Source: Bdellovibrionales bacterium (GTDB taxonomy: Bacteria > Bdellovibrionota > UBA1018 > CAIMNF01). From it: 34,987 nt of DNA. Shown piece after piece: positions 7,876 to 17,159 of this stretch (its first letter is position 1; each line of letters starts with the position of its first letter). The notes below the pieces were generated by a model, which saw only the letters and a program-made list of their open reading frames with translations, was not told the origin of the DNA and searched no databases. The stretch is from assembly GCA_947372355.1 (NCBI GenBank), contig CANBTI010000020.1, positions 1-34,987 of the forward strand. Reading direction: 5' to 3'. Both the position numbers and the translations under genes were made by a program.

Positions 7876-8910
7876 GTGAACTTACTTCATTCCCTTTCCG
7901 ATTTCATCGAGCTTTACCTATCCATTGATCTTCCTAAAAAAGAAATTGAGCTCATCAAGGTTCGTTCCTTTTGCCCGCTTAAAAACGACGACGTTTTAGA
8001 GCAAACCGTGAACAGTTTTAGAAAAGCGATTAGCAATGCTCACAAACATTTTATAAAGTTCAGATTAAAATCGCACTACGCACTCCCCGATAAGCTTGAA
8101 TCCCTTCTGCATTTATCGCCTGAGGAATTTTTGCTCTTAGTGGGCTCGATCCGTTATGCGCTCACTCCCGATGAATTATCCTTAATTTTAAAGTTACCTG
8201 TGGAAACCATTACCTTTAAGGTGGATCACCTCAGAAAACTGATTCAACTCAACGATTTTGAAATTAAAGACATTCACTTACGGCTAAAGCCATTAGAAAA
8301 AAGACGGTTTTCTCAGATTCAAAAACTAAAAAACAAGTTTCGTCCTCAACGGTATCTTTGGGAATCATTTATCATTATGTTTTCTGTGATTTTTGTTCTT
8401 TGGAGCATTCCAGAGTTCAAAAAACGTTATGAAAAATGGATCGAAAAAAAGACCAGTGAGTATTTTGTGAGTGGTTCGATTAAAGATGCGCCCATTCCCC
8501 CAGAATTAGATACTAAGCCTAGTATCATTGAACCTGAGGTGATTGCAGCGGTTGAAGAACAACCCGTAAGCGATGCAACTAAAGCAGAACGTAAGCAGCC
8601 AAAAGCGCTAGAGGGCGAAGTGTGGCGTTTCTCATTTACGGGTTCAGCAAAGATTGATTTAGAAAAAGAGCTAAAGACCTTTATTCAAAAGCACACCACT
8701 CAAACCATTCATTCATCCATTGCACCAGGCGGAATTCAGTACGATACCTTGATTAAGGTAAGCGAACTCATTCCACTGAAAATAGAATTTGAAAGCATCG
8801 CTGATTCTCAATCTCACACACTTAAAATGAGCTGGTACAAAAAGAAAATGGCCACTAAGAAAGTTCCTAGTGGCCAAGTCGAAGTTGTTATCTGGATATC
8901 TACTATCTAG
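7876..8910 (+). CDS. Single-pass membrane protein of unknown function with HTH-like cytoplasmic part
   Basis: This 344-residue protein starts at a GTG (7876) 12 bases after the HNH stop. Residues about 80-122 (LSPEEFLLLVGSIRYALTPDELSLILKLPVETITFKVDHL) resemble the helix-turn-helix spacing of sigma region 4 or a related winged helix. One transmembrane helix lies at about 163-180 (SFIIMFSVIFVLWSIP). A Pro/Glu-rich linker (about 203-245) then leads to a small alpha/beta-like domain (about 248-344). The layout resembles a membrane-tethered regulator, but I do not recognise the family. Its last codons contain the hairpin that serves as terminator for the convergent rplQ transcript, and its stop is only six bases from the rplQ stop. 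Confidence 0.75.
   Translation: MNLLHSLSDFIELYLSIDLPKKEIELIKVRSFCPLKNDDVLEQTVNSFRKAISNAHKHFIKFRLKSHYALPDKLESLLHLSPEEFLLLVGSIRYALTPDELSLILKLPVETITFKVDHLRKLIQLNDFEIKDIHLRLKPLEKRRFSQIQKLKNKFRPQRYLWESFIIMFSVIFVLWSIPEFKKRYEKWIEKKTSEYFVSGSIKDAPIPPELDTKPSIIEPEVIAAVEEQPVSDATKAERKQPKALEGEVWRFSFTGSAKIDLEKELKTFIQKHTTQTIHSSIAPGGIQYDTLIKVSELIPLKIEFESIADSQSHTLKMSWYKKKMATKKVPSGQVEVVIWISTI
8835..8876 (-). terminator. Intrinsic terminator of the alpha operon, embedded in the convergent gene
   Basis: The inverted repeat TGGCCACTA...TAGTGGCCA (nine perfect pairs, 10-base loop, 8849-8876) is followed on the minus strand by ATTTTCTTTTT. It lies about 40 bases past the rplQ stop, in the correct orientation, but entirely within the last codons of the plus-strand gene. 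Confidence 0.75.
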
Positions 8911-8916
8911 TCAGAA

Positions 8917-9495
8917 TTATTTTTCAGATTTAGCTGCTGCTTTTTTAGCAGGAGCTTTTTTCTCAGTAGCAGCTTTAGGAGCTTTTGCTACTTTAGCTGG
9001 TTTTTCAGCAGAAGCAGTTTTCTTGCTTGCACCGAAAAGTCTTCTAAATTTACTGAAAGGATCTACTGCTTCACCAGATGCTTTAGCAGCATCTTCAGCA
9101 CTAGCTTCTTTTACTTTTTTCTTTTTGTCTAAAACTGGATGATCAACCATCTCAATCATAGCCATTTTAGCAGCATCACCCCAACGTGTTTCAGAAATCT
9201 TCACGATGCGAGTGTAACCGCCGTTACGAGTTTTATAACGAGTAGTTAACTCATCAAAAAGTTTAGCCACTACTTCTTTGTCACGTGTACGAGCAAATGC
9301 AAGTCTGCGTGAATTCAAAGTATCTTTTTTAGCCAAAGTAATAAGCTTCTCAGTAACGCGACGAGCTTCTTTAGCTTTTTCGATTGTAGTGATCATTTGC
9401 TCATGTCTAATCAAGTTGTTAGCAAGATTTTTAAGCATCGCCACTCTGTGTGATGTATTTCTACCAAATTTTCTTCCGTCTACACCGTGATTCAT
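8917..9495 (-). CDS. rplQ: 50S ribosomal protein L17
   Basis: The N-terminal domain ([20 protein letters not shown], residues 7-26, and [20 protein letters not shown]) is typical L17, which binds 23S rRNA near the exit-tunnel face of the large subunit. The core ends near residue 125. Residues about 128-192 form an Ala/Lys-rich tail ([14 protein letters not shown] at the end), making the protein 192 residues against about 120-130 in most bacteria. It begins two bases after the rpoA stop and is the last gene of the alpha operon. Confidence 0.98.
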   Translation of the reverse strand: MNHGVDGRKFGRNTSHRVAMLKNLANNLIRHEQMITTIEKAKEARRVTEKLITLAKKDTLNSRRLAFARTRDKEVVAKLFDELTTRYKTRNGGYTRIVKISETRWGDAAKMAMIEMVDHPVLDKKKKVKEASAEDAAKASGEAVDPFSKFRRLFGASKKTASAEKPAKVAKAPKAATEKKAPAKKAAAKSEK

Positions 9496-9497
9496 AA

Positions 9498-10586
9498 TTA
9501 CTCCTCAGTATCTTCTTCTGCGAAATCTTCGTCGTCACCTTCATCAAGAAGATCATCAGATTCAACATTAGCATTTGAAGATGCTTCAACTGCTGGCTTA
9601 GCACCGTGAGCTGGAGCTACGAAACCATCTAGTTTCATACCTAAACTCAAGCCCATTTCGCCAAGTATTTCTTTAATTTCGTTTAGAGATTTTCTTCCGA
9701 AATTTTTAGTTTTTAACATCTCAGCTTCTGTTTTTTGAACAAGCTCATAGATGTAACGAATGTTTGCATTTTGTAAACAGTTTGCAGAACGAACAGAAAG
9801 TTCAAGTTCTTCTACAGAACGGTACAAGTTAGGATTAAATTGTGATCCTTTTTCAGTTTGAATCTCAGCAACAACTTCTGCTTCTTCTTCAAAATTCAAA
9901 AATACAGATAACTGATCTTTAAGAATTTTAGAACCAAGAGCAACAGCATCATCTGGTTTTACTGAACCATCTGTCCAAAGCTCAAGAGTAAGTTTGTCGA
10001 AGTCTGTACGTTGACCTACACGTGATTGAGTCACGTTGTAGTTCACACGACGAACTGGAGAGAAAAAGCTATCTACTGGAATCCAGCCTACTGGAAGATC
10101 CGCAGATTTATTATTTTCTGCAGCTCTGTAGCCACGACCCATTTCAACTTTAATTTCAGCTTTGAAGTTGATTTTTCCTTCAACAGTTGCAATTTTTTGA
10201 TCTGGATTCATTACTTCTACTTGATCAGAACAAACTAAATCTTTTGCAAATACTTCACCTGGACCTTGAAAATTAATTGCAACAACTAGTTTTTCAGAGA
10301 AAAGTTTAAAGCGAACTTCTTTAAGATTAAGAATCACTTCAACGATATCTTCACGAACGCCTTCTAAAGTAGAAAACTCATGAACAATACCATCAACTTT
10401 GATCGCGGTAATAGCAGCACCTTGTAAAGATGAAAGCAAAACTCTGCGAAGAGAGTTACCCAAGGTAAGTCCAAAACCTCTTTCGAGAGGTCTTGCAACG
10501 AATTTACCATAAGCTGGTGTGAGCGTTTCTTTCTCAACATCTAGTGCCTTTGGCTTAATTAAGTCTCTCCAGTTTCTTTCGATCAT
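9498..10586 (-). CDS. rpoA: DNA-directed RNA polymerase alpha subunit
   Basis: The N-terminal assembly domain shows [20 protein letters not shown] (33-52), the conserved alpha-dimer and core-binding segment. The C-terminal domain (about 255-322, [20 protein letters not shown] and [14 protein letters not shown]) is the DNA- and activator-contacting helix-hairpin module. After about residue 340 the protein ends in an acidic run ([19 protein letters not shown]), an extension relative to the roughly 329-residue E. coli subunit. It follows rpsD by 75 bases in the alpha operon, the conventional order. Confidence 0.99.
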   Translation of the reverse strand: MIERNWRDLIKPKALDVEKETLTPAYGKFVARPLERGFGLTLGNSLRRVLLSSLQGAAITAIKVDGIVHEFSTLEGVREDIVEVILNLKEVRFKLFSEKLVVAINFQGPGEVFAKDLVCSDQVEVMNPDQKIATVEGKINFKAEIKVEMGRGYRAAENNKSADLPVGWIPVDSFFSPVRRVNYNVTQSRVGQRTDFDKLTLELWTDGSVKPDDAVALGSKILKDQLSVFLNFEEEAEVVAEIQTEKGSQFNPNLYRSVEELELSVRSANCLQNANIRYIYELVQKTEAEMLKTKNFGRKSLNEIKEILGEMGLSLGMKLDGFVAPAHGAKPAVEASSNANVESDDLLDEGDDEDFAEEDTEE

Positions 10587-10661
10587 ATTTTCTCCACTTG
10601 CTAATTAAATATTTTAAATTTTTACTCGAATATTAGAAAACTCGCTTACGTTAAGACTTTA

Positions 10662-11288
10662 TTATTTAGAATAAAGTTCAACGATCAAGCGCTCTTCAAT
10701 CGGTGCAGTGATATCATCACGTGCTGGAAGATCGCGAACCTTAGCTTTAAGATCAGCTGGGCTCAATTCAATCCACTGTGGAATTTCTTTACGCTTAGAA
10801 GCTTCAACAGATGCCTTAATTTGAGTTAAATTTTGGCTCTTAGTTGTAACAGCAACTTCATCGCCTTTTGATAATTCAAGTGAAGGAATGTTCACTTTTT
10901 TACCATTAACTAAGAAGTGTCCGTGACGCACAAGTTGACGAGCTTCAGAACGGCTACCAGCAAAACCTGCACGGTAAACAACGTTATCAAGACGACGTTC
11001 AAGCATGTTCAAAAAGTTTTCGCCGGTAATACCGCGAAGACGATCTGCTTTAGCAAAAAGATTACGGAATTGTCTTTCTAACAATCCATACATTCTGCGA
11101 ACTTTTTGCTTCTCACGAAGTTGAAGTCCGTATTCAGAAAACTTAATGCGTCCTTGACCGTGTTGTCCCGGTGGGTATGCACGACGTTCAAATGAACACT
11201 TTTCTGTAAAACAACGATCGCCTTTTAAAAACAACTTTTGGTTTTCACGACGACAAAAACGACAAACTGCTCCAGTATATCTAGCCAT
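10662..11288 (-). CDS. rpsD: 30S ribosomal protein S4, zinc-binding form
   Basis: This 208-residue S4 initiates 30S assembly by binding the 16S 5' domain. The N-terminus has four cysteines (C9, C12, C26, C31), the zinc-containing C+ form. The S4 RNA-binding domain is at about 97-160 ([41 protein letters not shown]). In many bacteria S4 represses the alpha operon by binding its leader; whether it does so here cannot be seen. Confidence 0.99.
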   Translation of the reverse strand: MARYTGAVCRFCRRENQKLFLKGDRCFTEKCSFERRAYPPGQHGQGRIKFSEYGLQLREKQKVRRMYGLLERQFRNLFAKADRLRGITGENFLNMLERRLDNVVYRAGFAGSRSEARQLVRHGHFLVNGKKVNIPSLELSKGDEVAVTTKSQNLTQIKASVEASKRKEIPQWIELSPADLKAKVRDLPARDDITAPIEERLIVELYSK

Positions 11289-11312
11289 AATTTTTTTCCT
11301 TAACCCTAATCC

Positions 11313-11750
11313 TTAAACTCTACGACGCTTCGGAGGACGACATCCGTTATGTGGGATTGGTGTTGTATCTTCGATGTAAGTTACACGCAAACCAGCCAAT
11401 GAAAGAGCTCTTAAACCAGACTCACGTCCAGATCCTGGGCCGCTCACGTAAACACTTACAGAGCGAAGACCTGAATCATAAGCTTTTCTTGCTGCTTCTT
11501 CCGCTGCAACCTGAGCTGCAAATGGAGTGTTTTTGCGTGAACCGCGAAAACCTTTGTGACCTGCACTTGACCAAGCAATTGCATTTCCCATTTGATCAGT
11601 CAAAGTGATGATCGTATTGTTGAATGTTGAAAGGATGTACGCTTTACCAGTTGATACACCTTTTTTAGACGAAGAAACTTTAACAACTTTTTTCTCAGTT
11701 GCTGCTTCTTCAACGCCTTCTACTTTTTTTGTTACATTTGTTTCTGTCAT
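11313..11750 (-). CDS. rpsK: 30S ribosomal protein S11
   Basis: The conserved S11 body starts at about residue 30 ([20 protein letters not shown]) and ends with the expected [13 protein letters not shown]11 lies on the 30S platform and helps bind the Shine-Dalgarno helix. The frame is open to a TTG at 11756, but the ATG at 11748-11750 has GGAG eight bases upstream, so I use it (145 residues). About 16-20 extra N-terminal residues, rich in E, K and V, are present relative to the 129-residue E. coli protein. Confidence 0.98.
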   Translation of the reverse strand: MTETNVTKKVEGVEEAATEKKVVKVSSSKKGVSTGKAYILSTFNNTIITLTDQMGNAIAWSSAGHKGFRGSRKNTPFAAQVAAEEAARKAYDSGLRSVSVYVSGPGSGRESGLRALSLAGLRVTYIEDTTPIPHNGCRPPKRRRV

Positions 11751-11766
11751 GATCAATACTCCAAAA

Positions 11767-12150
11767 TTACTTCATTGCCTTAACTGATTTTTTACCGGCA
11801 ATGGCCACTGCTGGACCTTTACGAGTACGTGCATTTGAATGGGTTCTTTGTCCGCGAACAGGTAGACCTTTTTTATGTCTAATTCCGCGATAACAACCAA
11901 GATCAACCAAACGTTTAATGTTCATAGTAACATCACGACGTAGATCGCCTTCTACTTTTAAATATTTATCGATGAACTCGCGAATTTTCGCAACTTCATC
12001 ATCGTTCAACTCATCAATCTTCTTATCGAGATTGATTTTTGCTGATTCGAGCATTTTTTTAGCTGTAGATCTACCTACTCCAAAGATGTAAGTTAAACCA
12101 ATTTCAGCTCGCTTGTTTTTTGGCAAGTCGACTCCTGCAATACGTGCCAC
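11767..12150 (-). CDS. rpsM: 30S ribosomal protein S13
   Basis: [20 protein letters not shown] opens a typical S13 of 127 residues, which sits in the 30S head and contacts the P-site tRNA and the 50S A-site finger. The basic C-terminal tail ([20 protein letters not shown]) is intact. The start codon is GTG (12148-12150), with AAGGGG seven bases upstream. It is the first gene of the alpha operon here, with its own promoter candidate in the 108-base gap before it. Confidence 0.98.
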   Translation of the reverse strand: MARIAGVDLPKNKRAEIGLTYIFGVGRSTAKKMLESAKINLDKKIDELNDDEVAKIREFIDKYLKVEGDLRRDVTMNIKRLVDLGCYRGIRHKKGLPVRGQRTHSNARTRKGPAVAIAGKKSVKAMK

Positions 12151-12188
12151 AGTGATACCCCTTCTTAATTAATATATTCGAAAGAACT

Positions 12189-12217
12189 GAATTATTCAGA
12201 TCTGACAAAAATGTCAA
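12189..12217 (-). promoter_or_regulatory. Promoter candidate of the alpha operon (rpsM-rpsK-rpsD-rpoA-rplQ)
   Basis: A perfect TTGACA (-35, 12212-12217) is followed after 17 bases by TAATTC (-10, 12189-12194) on the minus strand. Each box lies in a short inverted repeat: TGACAAAAATGTCA (12203-12216, plus-strand reading) around the -35, and the palindrome CTGAATAATTCAG (12188-12200) around the -10. The -35 is excellent and the -10 only fair. Confidence 0.5.
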
Positions 12218-12258
12218 GCTCGATTAAAAAATAATACGATTTGACTGCTCTTTGTTAC

Positions 12259-12372
12259 TTATCCTTGACGCTGTTTATGACGTGCGTTTTCACAAATCAC
12301 ACGAACAACGCCTTTACGACGTACAACTTTACATTTCATACACATTTTTTTTACTGATGCTCTTACTTTCAT
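12259..12372 (-). CDS. rpmJ: 50S ribosomal protein L36, zinc-binding form
   Basis: This 37-codon gene has an ATG at 12370-12372 and a TAA at 12259-12261. The product begins [20 protein letters not shown] and ends RHKQRQG. It is the smallest 50S protein, a zinc ribbon with Cys11, Cys14, Cys27 and His32 all present. It sits between infA and rpsM, its usual place. Confidence 0.97.
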   Translation of the reverse strand: MKVRASVKKMCMKCKVVRRKGVVRVICENARHKQRQG

Positions 12373-12424
12373 TACCCTACTCCTATTGAACCGTCTGGTT
12401 CATCAACCTTAAATTACTTAAAAA

Positions 12425-12646
12425 TTACTTCGCCCGGTACGTTATTCTGCCTCGAGTGAGATCATAAGGGGAAAGTTCAACTGTCACCTTATCACCTGGA
12501 AGAATTTTGATGTAAAACATTCTCATTTTACCCGAAATATGAGCTAAAACCTGGTGACCGTTCTCAAGCTTTACCTTAAACATAGCGTTCGGTAAAGGCT
12601 CTAAAACTACGCCTTCCATCTGAATTCCTTCTTCTTTTTCGCTCAT
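12425..12646 (-). CDS. infA: Translation initiation factor IF-1
   Basis: The product is a 73-residue OB-fold protein that binds the 30S A site during initiation. [20 protein letters not shown] and [20 protein letters not shown] are the family core. The frame is open to a TTG at 12667, but the ATG at 12644-12646 gives the normal length and has AAGGGA just upstream. It lies 22 bases after map. Confidence 0.97.
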   Translation of the reverse strand: MSEKEEGIQMEGVVLEPLPNAMFKVKLENGHQVLAHISGKMRMFYIKILPGDKVTVELSPYDLTRGRITYRAK

Positions 12647-12668
12647 TATTCCCTTTTTCTCCAACAAA

Positions 12669-13418
12669 CTAAGCTAATGTTAAAATCTCATAACCTTGCT
12701 CAGTTATCGCAATAGTATGTTCGAAATGTGCTGACCATTTACGATCCGCTGTCACTGCCGTCCATCCATCATTCAAAACTTTTACTTCTGGTTTCCCAGC
12801 ATTAATCATTGGCTCAATCGCAATCACCATTCCTGGCTTTAAAACCATTCCCTTGCCCTTAGAACCATAATTTGGAACTTGAGGATCCTCGTGAAGGCTA
12901 CGACCTATACCATGACCAACAAACTCTCGTACCACGCTGAACCCATGAGACTCAACAAAATTCTGAATCGCAAATCCAATATCAAATAAATGATTGCCTG
13001 GCTTTACTTGTTCGATTCCCAAATAGAGACTTTTTTCAGTAGTTTTTACCAACTTCTCTATATCAGCTGAAACCTTGCCTACGCAGAAAGTTTTAGCCGA
13101 ATCGCCGAACCAACCATCTAAAATCACTCCGAAATCGACACCAATGATGTCGCCTTCGTTTAAAAGTCTCTTCTTAGAAGGGATTCCATGAACCACCTCT
13201 TCATTAACTGAAACGCAAAGAGTTCCAGGAAAACCGTGATAACCCTTAAAAGCAGGCTTAGCACCCAATTCCTTAGTTCTAAGTTGAGCAAAAAGATCAA
13301 GATCTGCGGTTGATACCCCAGGCTTCACCATTTCGCCAAGCTCATTGAGAATCTGACCAACGATCTGGCCAGCTTTTCTCATTTGTTCCACTTCAGATTT
13401 AGACTTCAATAAAACCAA
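12669..13418 (-). CDS. map: Methionine aminopeptidase, type I
   Basis: This 249-residue enzyme removes the initiator methionine from nascent proteins. The dinuclear metal ligands are visible: Asp95, Asp106, His169, Glu202 and Glu233, with the catalytic His77 (VVHGIP). The spacing equals the E. coli enzyme minus two residues. There is no N-terminal zinc-finger extension, hence type Ia. The start is a TTG at 13416-13418, chosen because the family begins M-(V/I)-L-L-K-S immediately; no strong Shine-Dalgarno is seen. It lies between adk and infA, a common arrangement in spc-type clusters. Confidence 0.97.
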   Translation of the reverse strand: MVLLKSKSEVEQMRKAGQIVGQILNELGEMVKPGVSTADLDLFAQLRTKELGAKPAFKGYHGFPGTLCVSVNEEVVHGIPSKKRLLNEGDIIGVDFGVILDGWFGDSAKTFCVGKVSADIEKLVKTTEKSLYLGIEQVKPGNHLFDIGFAIQNFVESHGFSVVREFVGHGIGRSLHEDPQVPNYGSKGKGMVLKPGMVIAIEPMINAGKPEVKVLNDGWTAVTADRKWSAHFEHTIAITEQGYEILTLA

Positions 13419-13432
13419 AATACACCCACTAC

Positions 13433-14068
13433 TTAATTTAATTTTTTAACGATGATTTGAAAAACTTGATCCGCTGGCAAAGTGCCATCAACGGTCAAAA
13501 AATTCGAATTCGTTTTGTAATAATCTATCACGGGCGTTGTTTGCTCCTGATAAACTTGAATACGTTTAGTGATCACTTCTGGCTTATCATCATTGCGTTG
13601 ATAAAAATCACAAGGACTACCAGTAACAGAACACGGATCAGCGCTCAATTGTTCTGCATTCATAATTCGATTGCAGCTTCTGCAAGTACGACGAGCAGAT
13701 AAACGATTCACTAAAATATCTTTCTCTACGTTGAAAAAGAAAATCCCCTTCAAGGCAAGACTCAACTCAATGAGAACTTTATCTAATGCTTGAGCCTGAG
13801 GAACAGTTCTTGGAAATCCATCTAAAATAAAGCCTTTTCCAGCCAAAGAACTCAGTCTCGCTTTAATCAAATCAATGACGACAGCATCTGGCACATACTC
13901 GCCTTTATCCATAAAAGATTTGGCGCGCATTCCAACTTCAGTTTTATTGGTAATCGCTTCTCTTAGAATATCTCCCGTTGAAAGATGTTCCATTCCAAAA
14001 CGCTCACATAACAATTTAGATTGAGTGCCCTTTCCTGAACCAGGAGGACCCATAAAAAGAACGTTCAT
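13433..14068 (-). CDS. adk: Adenylate kinase, zinc-lid form
   Basis: This 211-residue kinase converts ATP and AMP to two ADP. The P-loop GPPGSGKGT (7-15), the AMP-binding segment STGDILREA (30-38), LDGFPRT (82-88) and a long lid (about 123-160) are present. The lid carries four cysteines (129, 132, 146, 153), the zinc-stabilised form. Its ATG overlaps the secY stop by four bases (ATGA), implying coupled translation. Confidence 0.98.
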   Translation of the reverse strand: MNVLFMGPPGSGKGTQSKLLCERFGMEHLSTGDILREAITNKTEVGMRAKSFMDKGEYVPDAVVIDLIKARLSSLAGKGFILDGFPRTVPQAQALDKVLIELSLALKGIFFFNVEKDILVNRLSARRTCRSCNRIMNAEQLSADPCSVTGSPCDFYQRNDDKPEVITKRIQVYQEQTTPVIDYYKTNSNFLTVDGTLPADQVFQIIVKKLN

Positions 14069-15375
14069 GAATAAGCTGATCCTGTTCTTCCTTTAACTTT
14101 TGCATGCTTCATAAAGCCTTCGTAGTTACGAGACAACATGAATGTTTCAATTTGTGCAACTGTATCTAGAGCCACACCCACTAAAATCAGAACAGATGTT
14201 CCACCAAAATAAAATGGCACCTTCAATGTTTGAGACATGATCGTTGGTAAAACACAGATGATGGAAATATAAACCGCTCCACCCAATGTAATTCTAGTTA
14301 GAACATAATCAATATATCTAACTGTGTTTTCGCCCGGACGAATTCCTGGAACGAAGCCACCGTATTTTTTTAGATTTTCAGCTACATCTTCTGTTTTGAA
14401 AACAATTGCAGTGTAGAAGTAAGCGAAAAAGAAAATCAATCCTACGAACAATATTTCATACAACCAACCACCTGGAGATAACCAACTAGTGATTGTTTGA
14501 ATTGCTCCCGCAGCAACGAAAGTTCCAATAGTTGCAGGGAACATCAATAATGAAGAAGCAAAAATTGGAGGAATCACTCCAGCTGTATTTAACTTCAAAG
14601 GGATATGAGTATTTTGACCACCGTAAATTTTTCTACCCACTACTCGTTTTGCATAATTCACAGGAATACGACGTGAAGCGCGCTCAACAAAAATGATGAT
14701 GAAAAACACAGATAGAATTAACGCTGCAACGATTGCTAATTTTCCAATTCCCAATTCGCCTGAACGAACTAAAGAAATTGCACTAGAAATACCTTGAGGA
14801 ATGCGTGCTGCGATTCCGGCGAAGATAATCATTGAAGTTCCATTTCCGATACCACGTTCAGAAATTTGCTCTCCCAACCAAACTAGAAACATCGTTCCAC
14901 CAGTGAGAGTGATTGTGGTCATGATCTTAAAAGCCATTCCTGGCTCAAGAACGATTGGAGGATTACTGTAAGCCATCAAGGTACTGGAAATTGCAAAACC
15001 TTGAATGAAACATAAAAACACAGTTCCATATCTTGTGTATTGAGTGATTTTTTTACGACCTTGATCACCCTCTTTTTGAAGTTCACTTAGATAAGGAACC
15101 ATCACTGTGAGTAATTGGAAAATAATTGAACTAGAGATGTAAGGCATGATCCCTAGTGCGAAAATACTAAATCTTTCAAGAGCTCCACCACTAAACAAGT
15201 TGAACCATCCGAAGATTGTTCCTTGCATACTAGCAAATGCCTGTTGAAGAGCAGCTCCATCAACACCTGGAGTTGGGATATGTACACCGATTCGGTAAAC
15301 AGCCAACACAATCAATGTGAAGATGATTTTTTTTCTTAATTCCGGAATTTTTACTAAGCCCTGAGGTCCTGCCAT
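14065..15375 (-). CDS. secY: Protein translocase subunit SecY
   Basis: This 436-residue protein has ten predicted membrane helices and forms the SecYEG channel. It begins GLVKIPELRKKIIFTLIVLA and contains SecY hallmarks such as RIGVHIPTPGVD, ISERGIGNGTSMIIFAGI, FAYFYTAIVF and the C-terminal SRNYEGFM. It follows rplO after 135 bases that contain a strong terminator-like hairpin, so it may need its own promoter (TTGACC at 15426-15431 is a weak -35 candidate). Confidence 0.99.
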   Translation of the reverse strand: MAGPQGLVKIPELRKKIIFTLIVLAVYRIGVHIPTPGVDGAALQQAFASMQGTIFGWFNLFSGGALERFSIFALGIMPYISSSIIFQLLTVMVPYLSELQKEGDQGRKKITQYTRYGTVFLCFIQGFAISSTLMAYSNPPIVLEPGMAFKIMTTITLTGGTMFLVWLGEQISERGIGNGTSMIIFAGIAARIPQGISSAISLVRSGELGIGKLAIVAALILSVFFIIIFVERASRRIPVNYAKRVVGRKIYGGQNTHIPLKLNTAGVIPPIFASSLLMFPATIGTFVAAGAIQTITSWLSPGGWLYEILFVGLIFFFAYFYTAIVFKTEDVAENLKKYGGFVPGIRPGENTVRYIDYVLTRITLGGAVYISIICVLPTIMSQTLKVPFYFGGTSVLILVGVALDTVAQIETFMLSRNYEGFMKHAKVKGRTGSAYS

Positions 15376-15413
15376 GTTTTCCCCTTAAATTTGTGAATTT
15401 ATTAAAAAATATT

Positions 15414-15428
15414 ACCTGTAACTCAGGT
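15414..15428. repeat. Short perfect inverted repeat upstream of secY
   Basis: ACCTG-TAACT-CAGGT is a perfect five-base inverted repeat with a five-base spacer, about 40 bases before the secY ATG and overlapping the TTGACC -35-like box. It may be an operator or only a small hairpin in the leader. Confidence 0.25.
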
Positions 15429-15451
15429 CAAATGCCTAGAGCTTTTTGACT

Positions 15452-15487
15452 AAAAAAGGCGTAGTCCGCTTTTCGCTGAACTACGCC
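15452..15487 (-). terminator. Intrinsic terminator-like hairpin between rplO and secY
   Basis: On the minus strand GGCGTAGT and ACTACGCC pair perfectly over eight bases (15458-15487), with a 14-base loop that can itself form GC pairs, followed directly by TTTTTT. It lies 24 bases past the rplO stop, inside what is normally one continuous operon. It should reduce or end transcription before secY. Confidence 0.75.
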
Positions 15488-15510
15488 CCCTTCAAAATGA
15501 ATTGTTTGAA

Positions 15511-15969
15511 TTAATTAAAGTTCAAAATTTCGATTGAGCCGCCAGCAGCTGAAATTTTCTTAGTTGCAGACTCAGAAACGCGGTGAGCTTTAATTTTAAA
15601 GCTACGAGTTACTGAACCATTTCCAAGAATAACTAGACGCTCTGCGACTTTTTTAGCAAGTCCGATTTCTTTCATTACCTTAAGATCAATTTCTTTAATT
15701 TCTGCAGGTACCTTTGACTCTAGATCAGCAAGGTTAATAATTGCATGGTTACGAGCGTGAATGTTAGTGAAACCGCGTTTTGGTAAACGACGATAAAGAG
15801 GAGTTTGACCACCTTCAAAACCTGCGCGTACACTTCCGCCGCTTCTTGCCAACTGACCTTTATCACCCTTACCGGCAGTTTGTCCCAAACCAGAACCGGC
15901 ACCACGTCCTAGACGTTTTCTTTGTGAATGAGAGCCTGCTTGAGGCTTCAAAGTATTTAATTTCAACAT
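15511..15969 (-). CDS. rplO: 50S ribosomal protein L15
   Basis: LNTLKPQAGSHSQRKRLGRG (3-22), then a Gly-rich RNA-binding arm and FEGGQTPLYRRLPKRGF, identify L15 (152 residues), a late-assembly 23S rRNA binder. It follows rpmD by 33 bases and is followed by the terminator-like hairpin before secY. Confidence 0.98.
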   Translation of the reverse strand: MLKLNTLKPQAGSHSQRKRLGRGAGSGLGQTAGKGDKGQLARSGGSVRAGFEGGQTPLYRRLPKRGFTNIHARNHAIINLADLESKVPAEIKEIDLKVMKEIGLAKKVAERLVILGNGSVTRSFKIKAHRVSESATKKISAAGGSIEILNFN

Positions 15970-16002
15970 AAAATATCTCCAAATCGCTTCTATTATTTAA
16001 TA

Positions 16003-16203
16003 TTAATTGTCTGCAACGATATCAAGCATGTGAATAACCTTTTTGATCATTCCACGCACTGAAGGAGTGTTTTCTAAAGACACTTCTTGATGACGTTTCT
16101 TCAAACCTAGTCCTTGTAAACAAGCACGTTGATTTGGATTACATGCAATTCTTCCTTTTTTGAGGCGAATTACGATCGTTTTAGTTTTTGCGTCTTTTAC
16201 CAT
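16003..16203 (-). CDS. rpmD: 50S ribosomal protein L30
   Basis: This 66-residue protein has the L30 core TIVIRLKKGRIACNPNQRAC and a GLGLKKRHQEVSLENTPSVR loop, and ends MIKKVIHMLDIV as expected. It is a few residues longer than the 59-residue E. coli protein. It sits between rpsE and rplO in standard order. Confidence 0.96.
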   Translation of the reverse strand: MVKDAKTKTIVIRLKKGRIACNPNQRACLQGLGLKKRHQEVSLENTPSVRGMIKKVIHMLDIVADN

Positions 16204-16227
16204 AGCAACCTTCTTTATCTTTCAACC

Positions 16228-16737
16228 TTAACCTTGTAAATCACTCACTGTTTTGCCACGAGATTTAGCAATATCAGATAAACTTCTCAAAGCGTTTAAA
16301 GCTTCAAAAGTAGCTCTCACAACATTGTGTGGATTATCACGACGTAAAGATTTAGTAAGAATATTTTTAACACCAGCAGCTTCTAAAATTGCGCGAACTG
16401 TAGAGCTGGCAATTACTCCAGATCCTTCTGGTGCTGGTTTCATCAATACTGAACTAGCTCCAAATGTTCCTGTAATTTCGTGTGGAATAGTACTTCCGTG
16501 AAGAGGTACTGTGATTAGTGCTTTGCGAGCGCGTTTTCCAGCTTTTTTAATTGCTTCTGGAACTTCGTTTGCTTTTCCTAATCCAACGCCTACTTGGCCT
16601 TTTTTATTTCCAACAACAACAATTGCTGCAAAACTAAAACGACGACCACCCTTAACCACTTTTGCACAGCGATTAATATGAATAACTTTATCTTCGAATT
16701 CGTTTTCTTCTGCTTTATCGTTATATCCTATTGCCAT
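16228..16737 (-). CDS. rpsE: 30S ribosomal protein S5
   Basis: The double-stranded-RNA-binding-like N-domain ([20 protein letters not shown]) and the C-domain ([37 protein letters not shown]) give a 169-residue S5. S5 sits at the mRNA entrance and affects decoding accuracy. Its length matches the family. It is preceded by rplR (35-base gap). Confidence 0.98.
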   Translation of the reverse strand: MAIGYNDKAEENEFEDKVIHINRCAKVVKGGRRFSFAAIVVVGNKKGQVGVGLGKANEVPEAIKKAGKRARKALITVPLHGSTIPHEITGTFGASSVLMKPAPEGSGVIASSTVRAILEAAGVKNILTKSLRRDNPHNVVRATFEALNALRSLSDIAKSRGKTVSDLQG

Positions 16738-16772
16738 TGAATGAGCCCCTTATCTTAAATTTCTATTTTTAA

Positions 16773-17147
16773 TTAAAATTGTAATCCAGCTTCACGAGCT
16801 GCATCTGCTAATGCTTTGATTTTTCCATGGTAGAGATATCCACCACGATCAAATACAACGCTTTTAATACCTTTAGCTTGAGCGCGTTTTGCAACCAATT
16901 GTCCAACTTGTTTTGCACCATCGATATTTGAAACTGATTTAATCAATTCCTTTTCAACAGTTGATGCTGCAACCAAAGTGTGAGCTTTATTGTCATCAAT
17001 TACTTGTGCATATAAATTCGAGTTTGAGCGAAAAACAACCAAACGTGGTCTTTCAGAACTTCCGAAAATTTTTGAACGAATTTTCTTTTTGTGCTTAAAG
17101 CGTACTTTTTGTTTTGTGCTTGTAGCATTTCTAATTTTTGTAGCCAT
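16773..17147 (-). CDS. rplR: 50S ribosomal protein L18
   Basis: The 124-residue product has [20 protein letters not shown] and the C-terminal [20 protein letters not shown], the 5S rRNA-binding L18 signature. The first 25 residues are strongly basic. It lies 12 bases after rplF. Confidence 0.98.
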   Translation of the reverse strand: MATKIRNATSTKQKVRFKHKKKIRSKIFGSSERPRLVVFRSNSNLYAQVIDDNKAHTLVAASTVEKELIKSVSNIDGAKQVGQLVAKRAQAKGIKSVVFDRGGYLYHGKIKALADAAREAGLQF

Positions 17148-17159
17148 AAAAAACCTCTA

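Noticed and set aside
8870-9142. 90-codon plus-strand ORF opposite rplQ
   Set aside because: It is the antisense shadow of the Ala/Lys-rich L17 tail.
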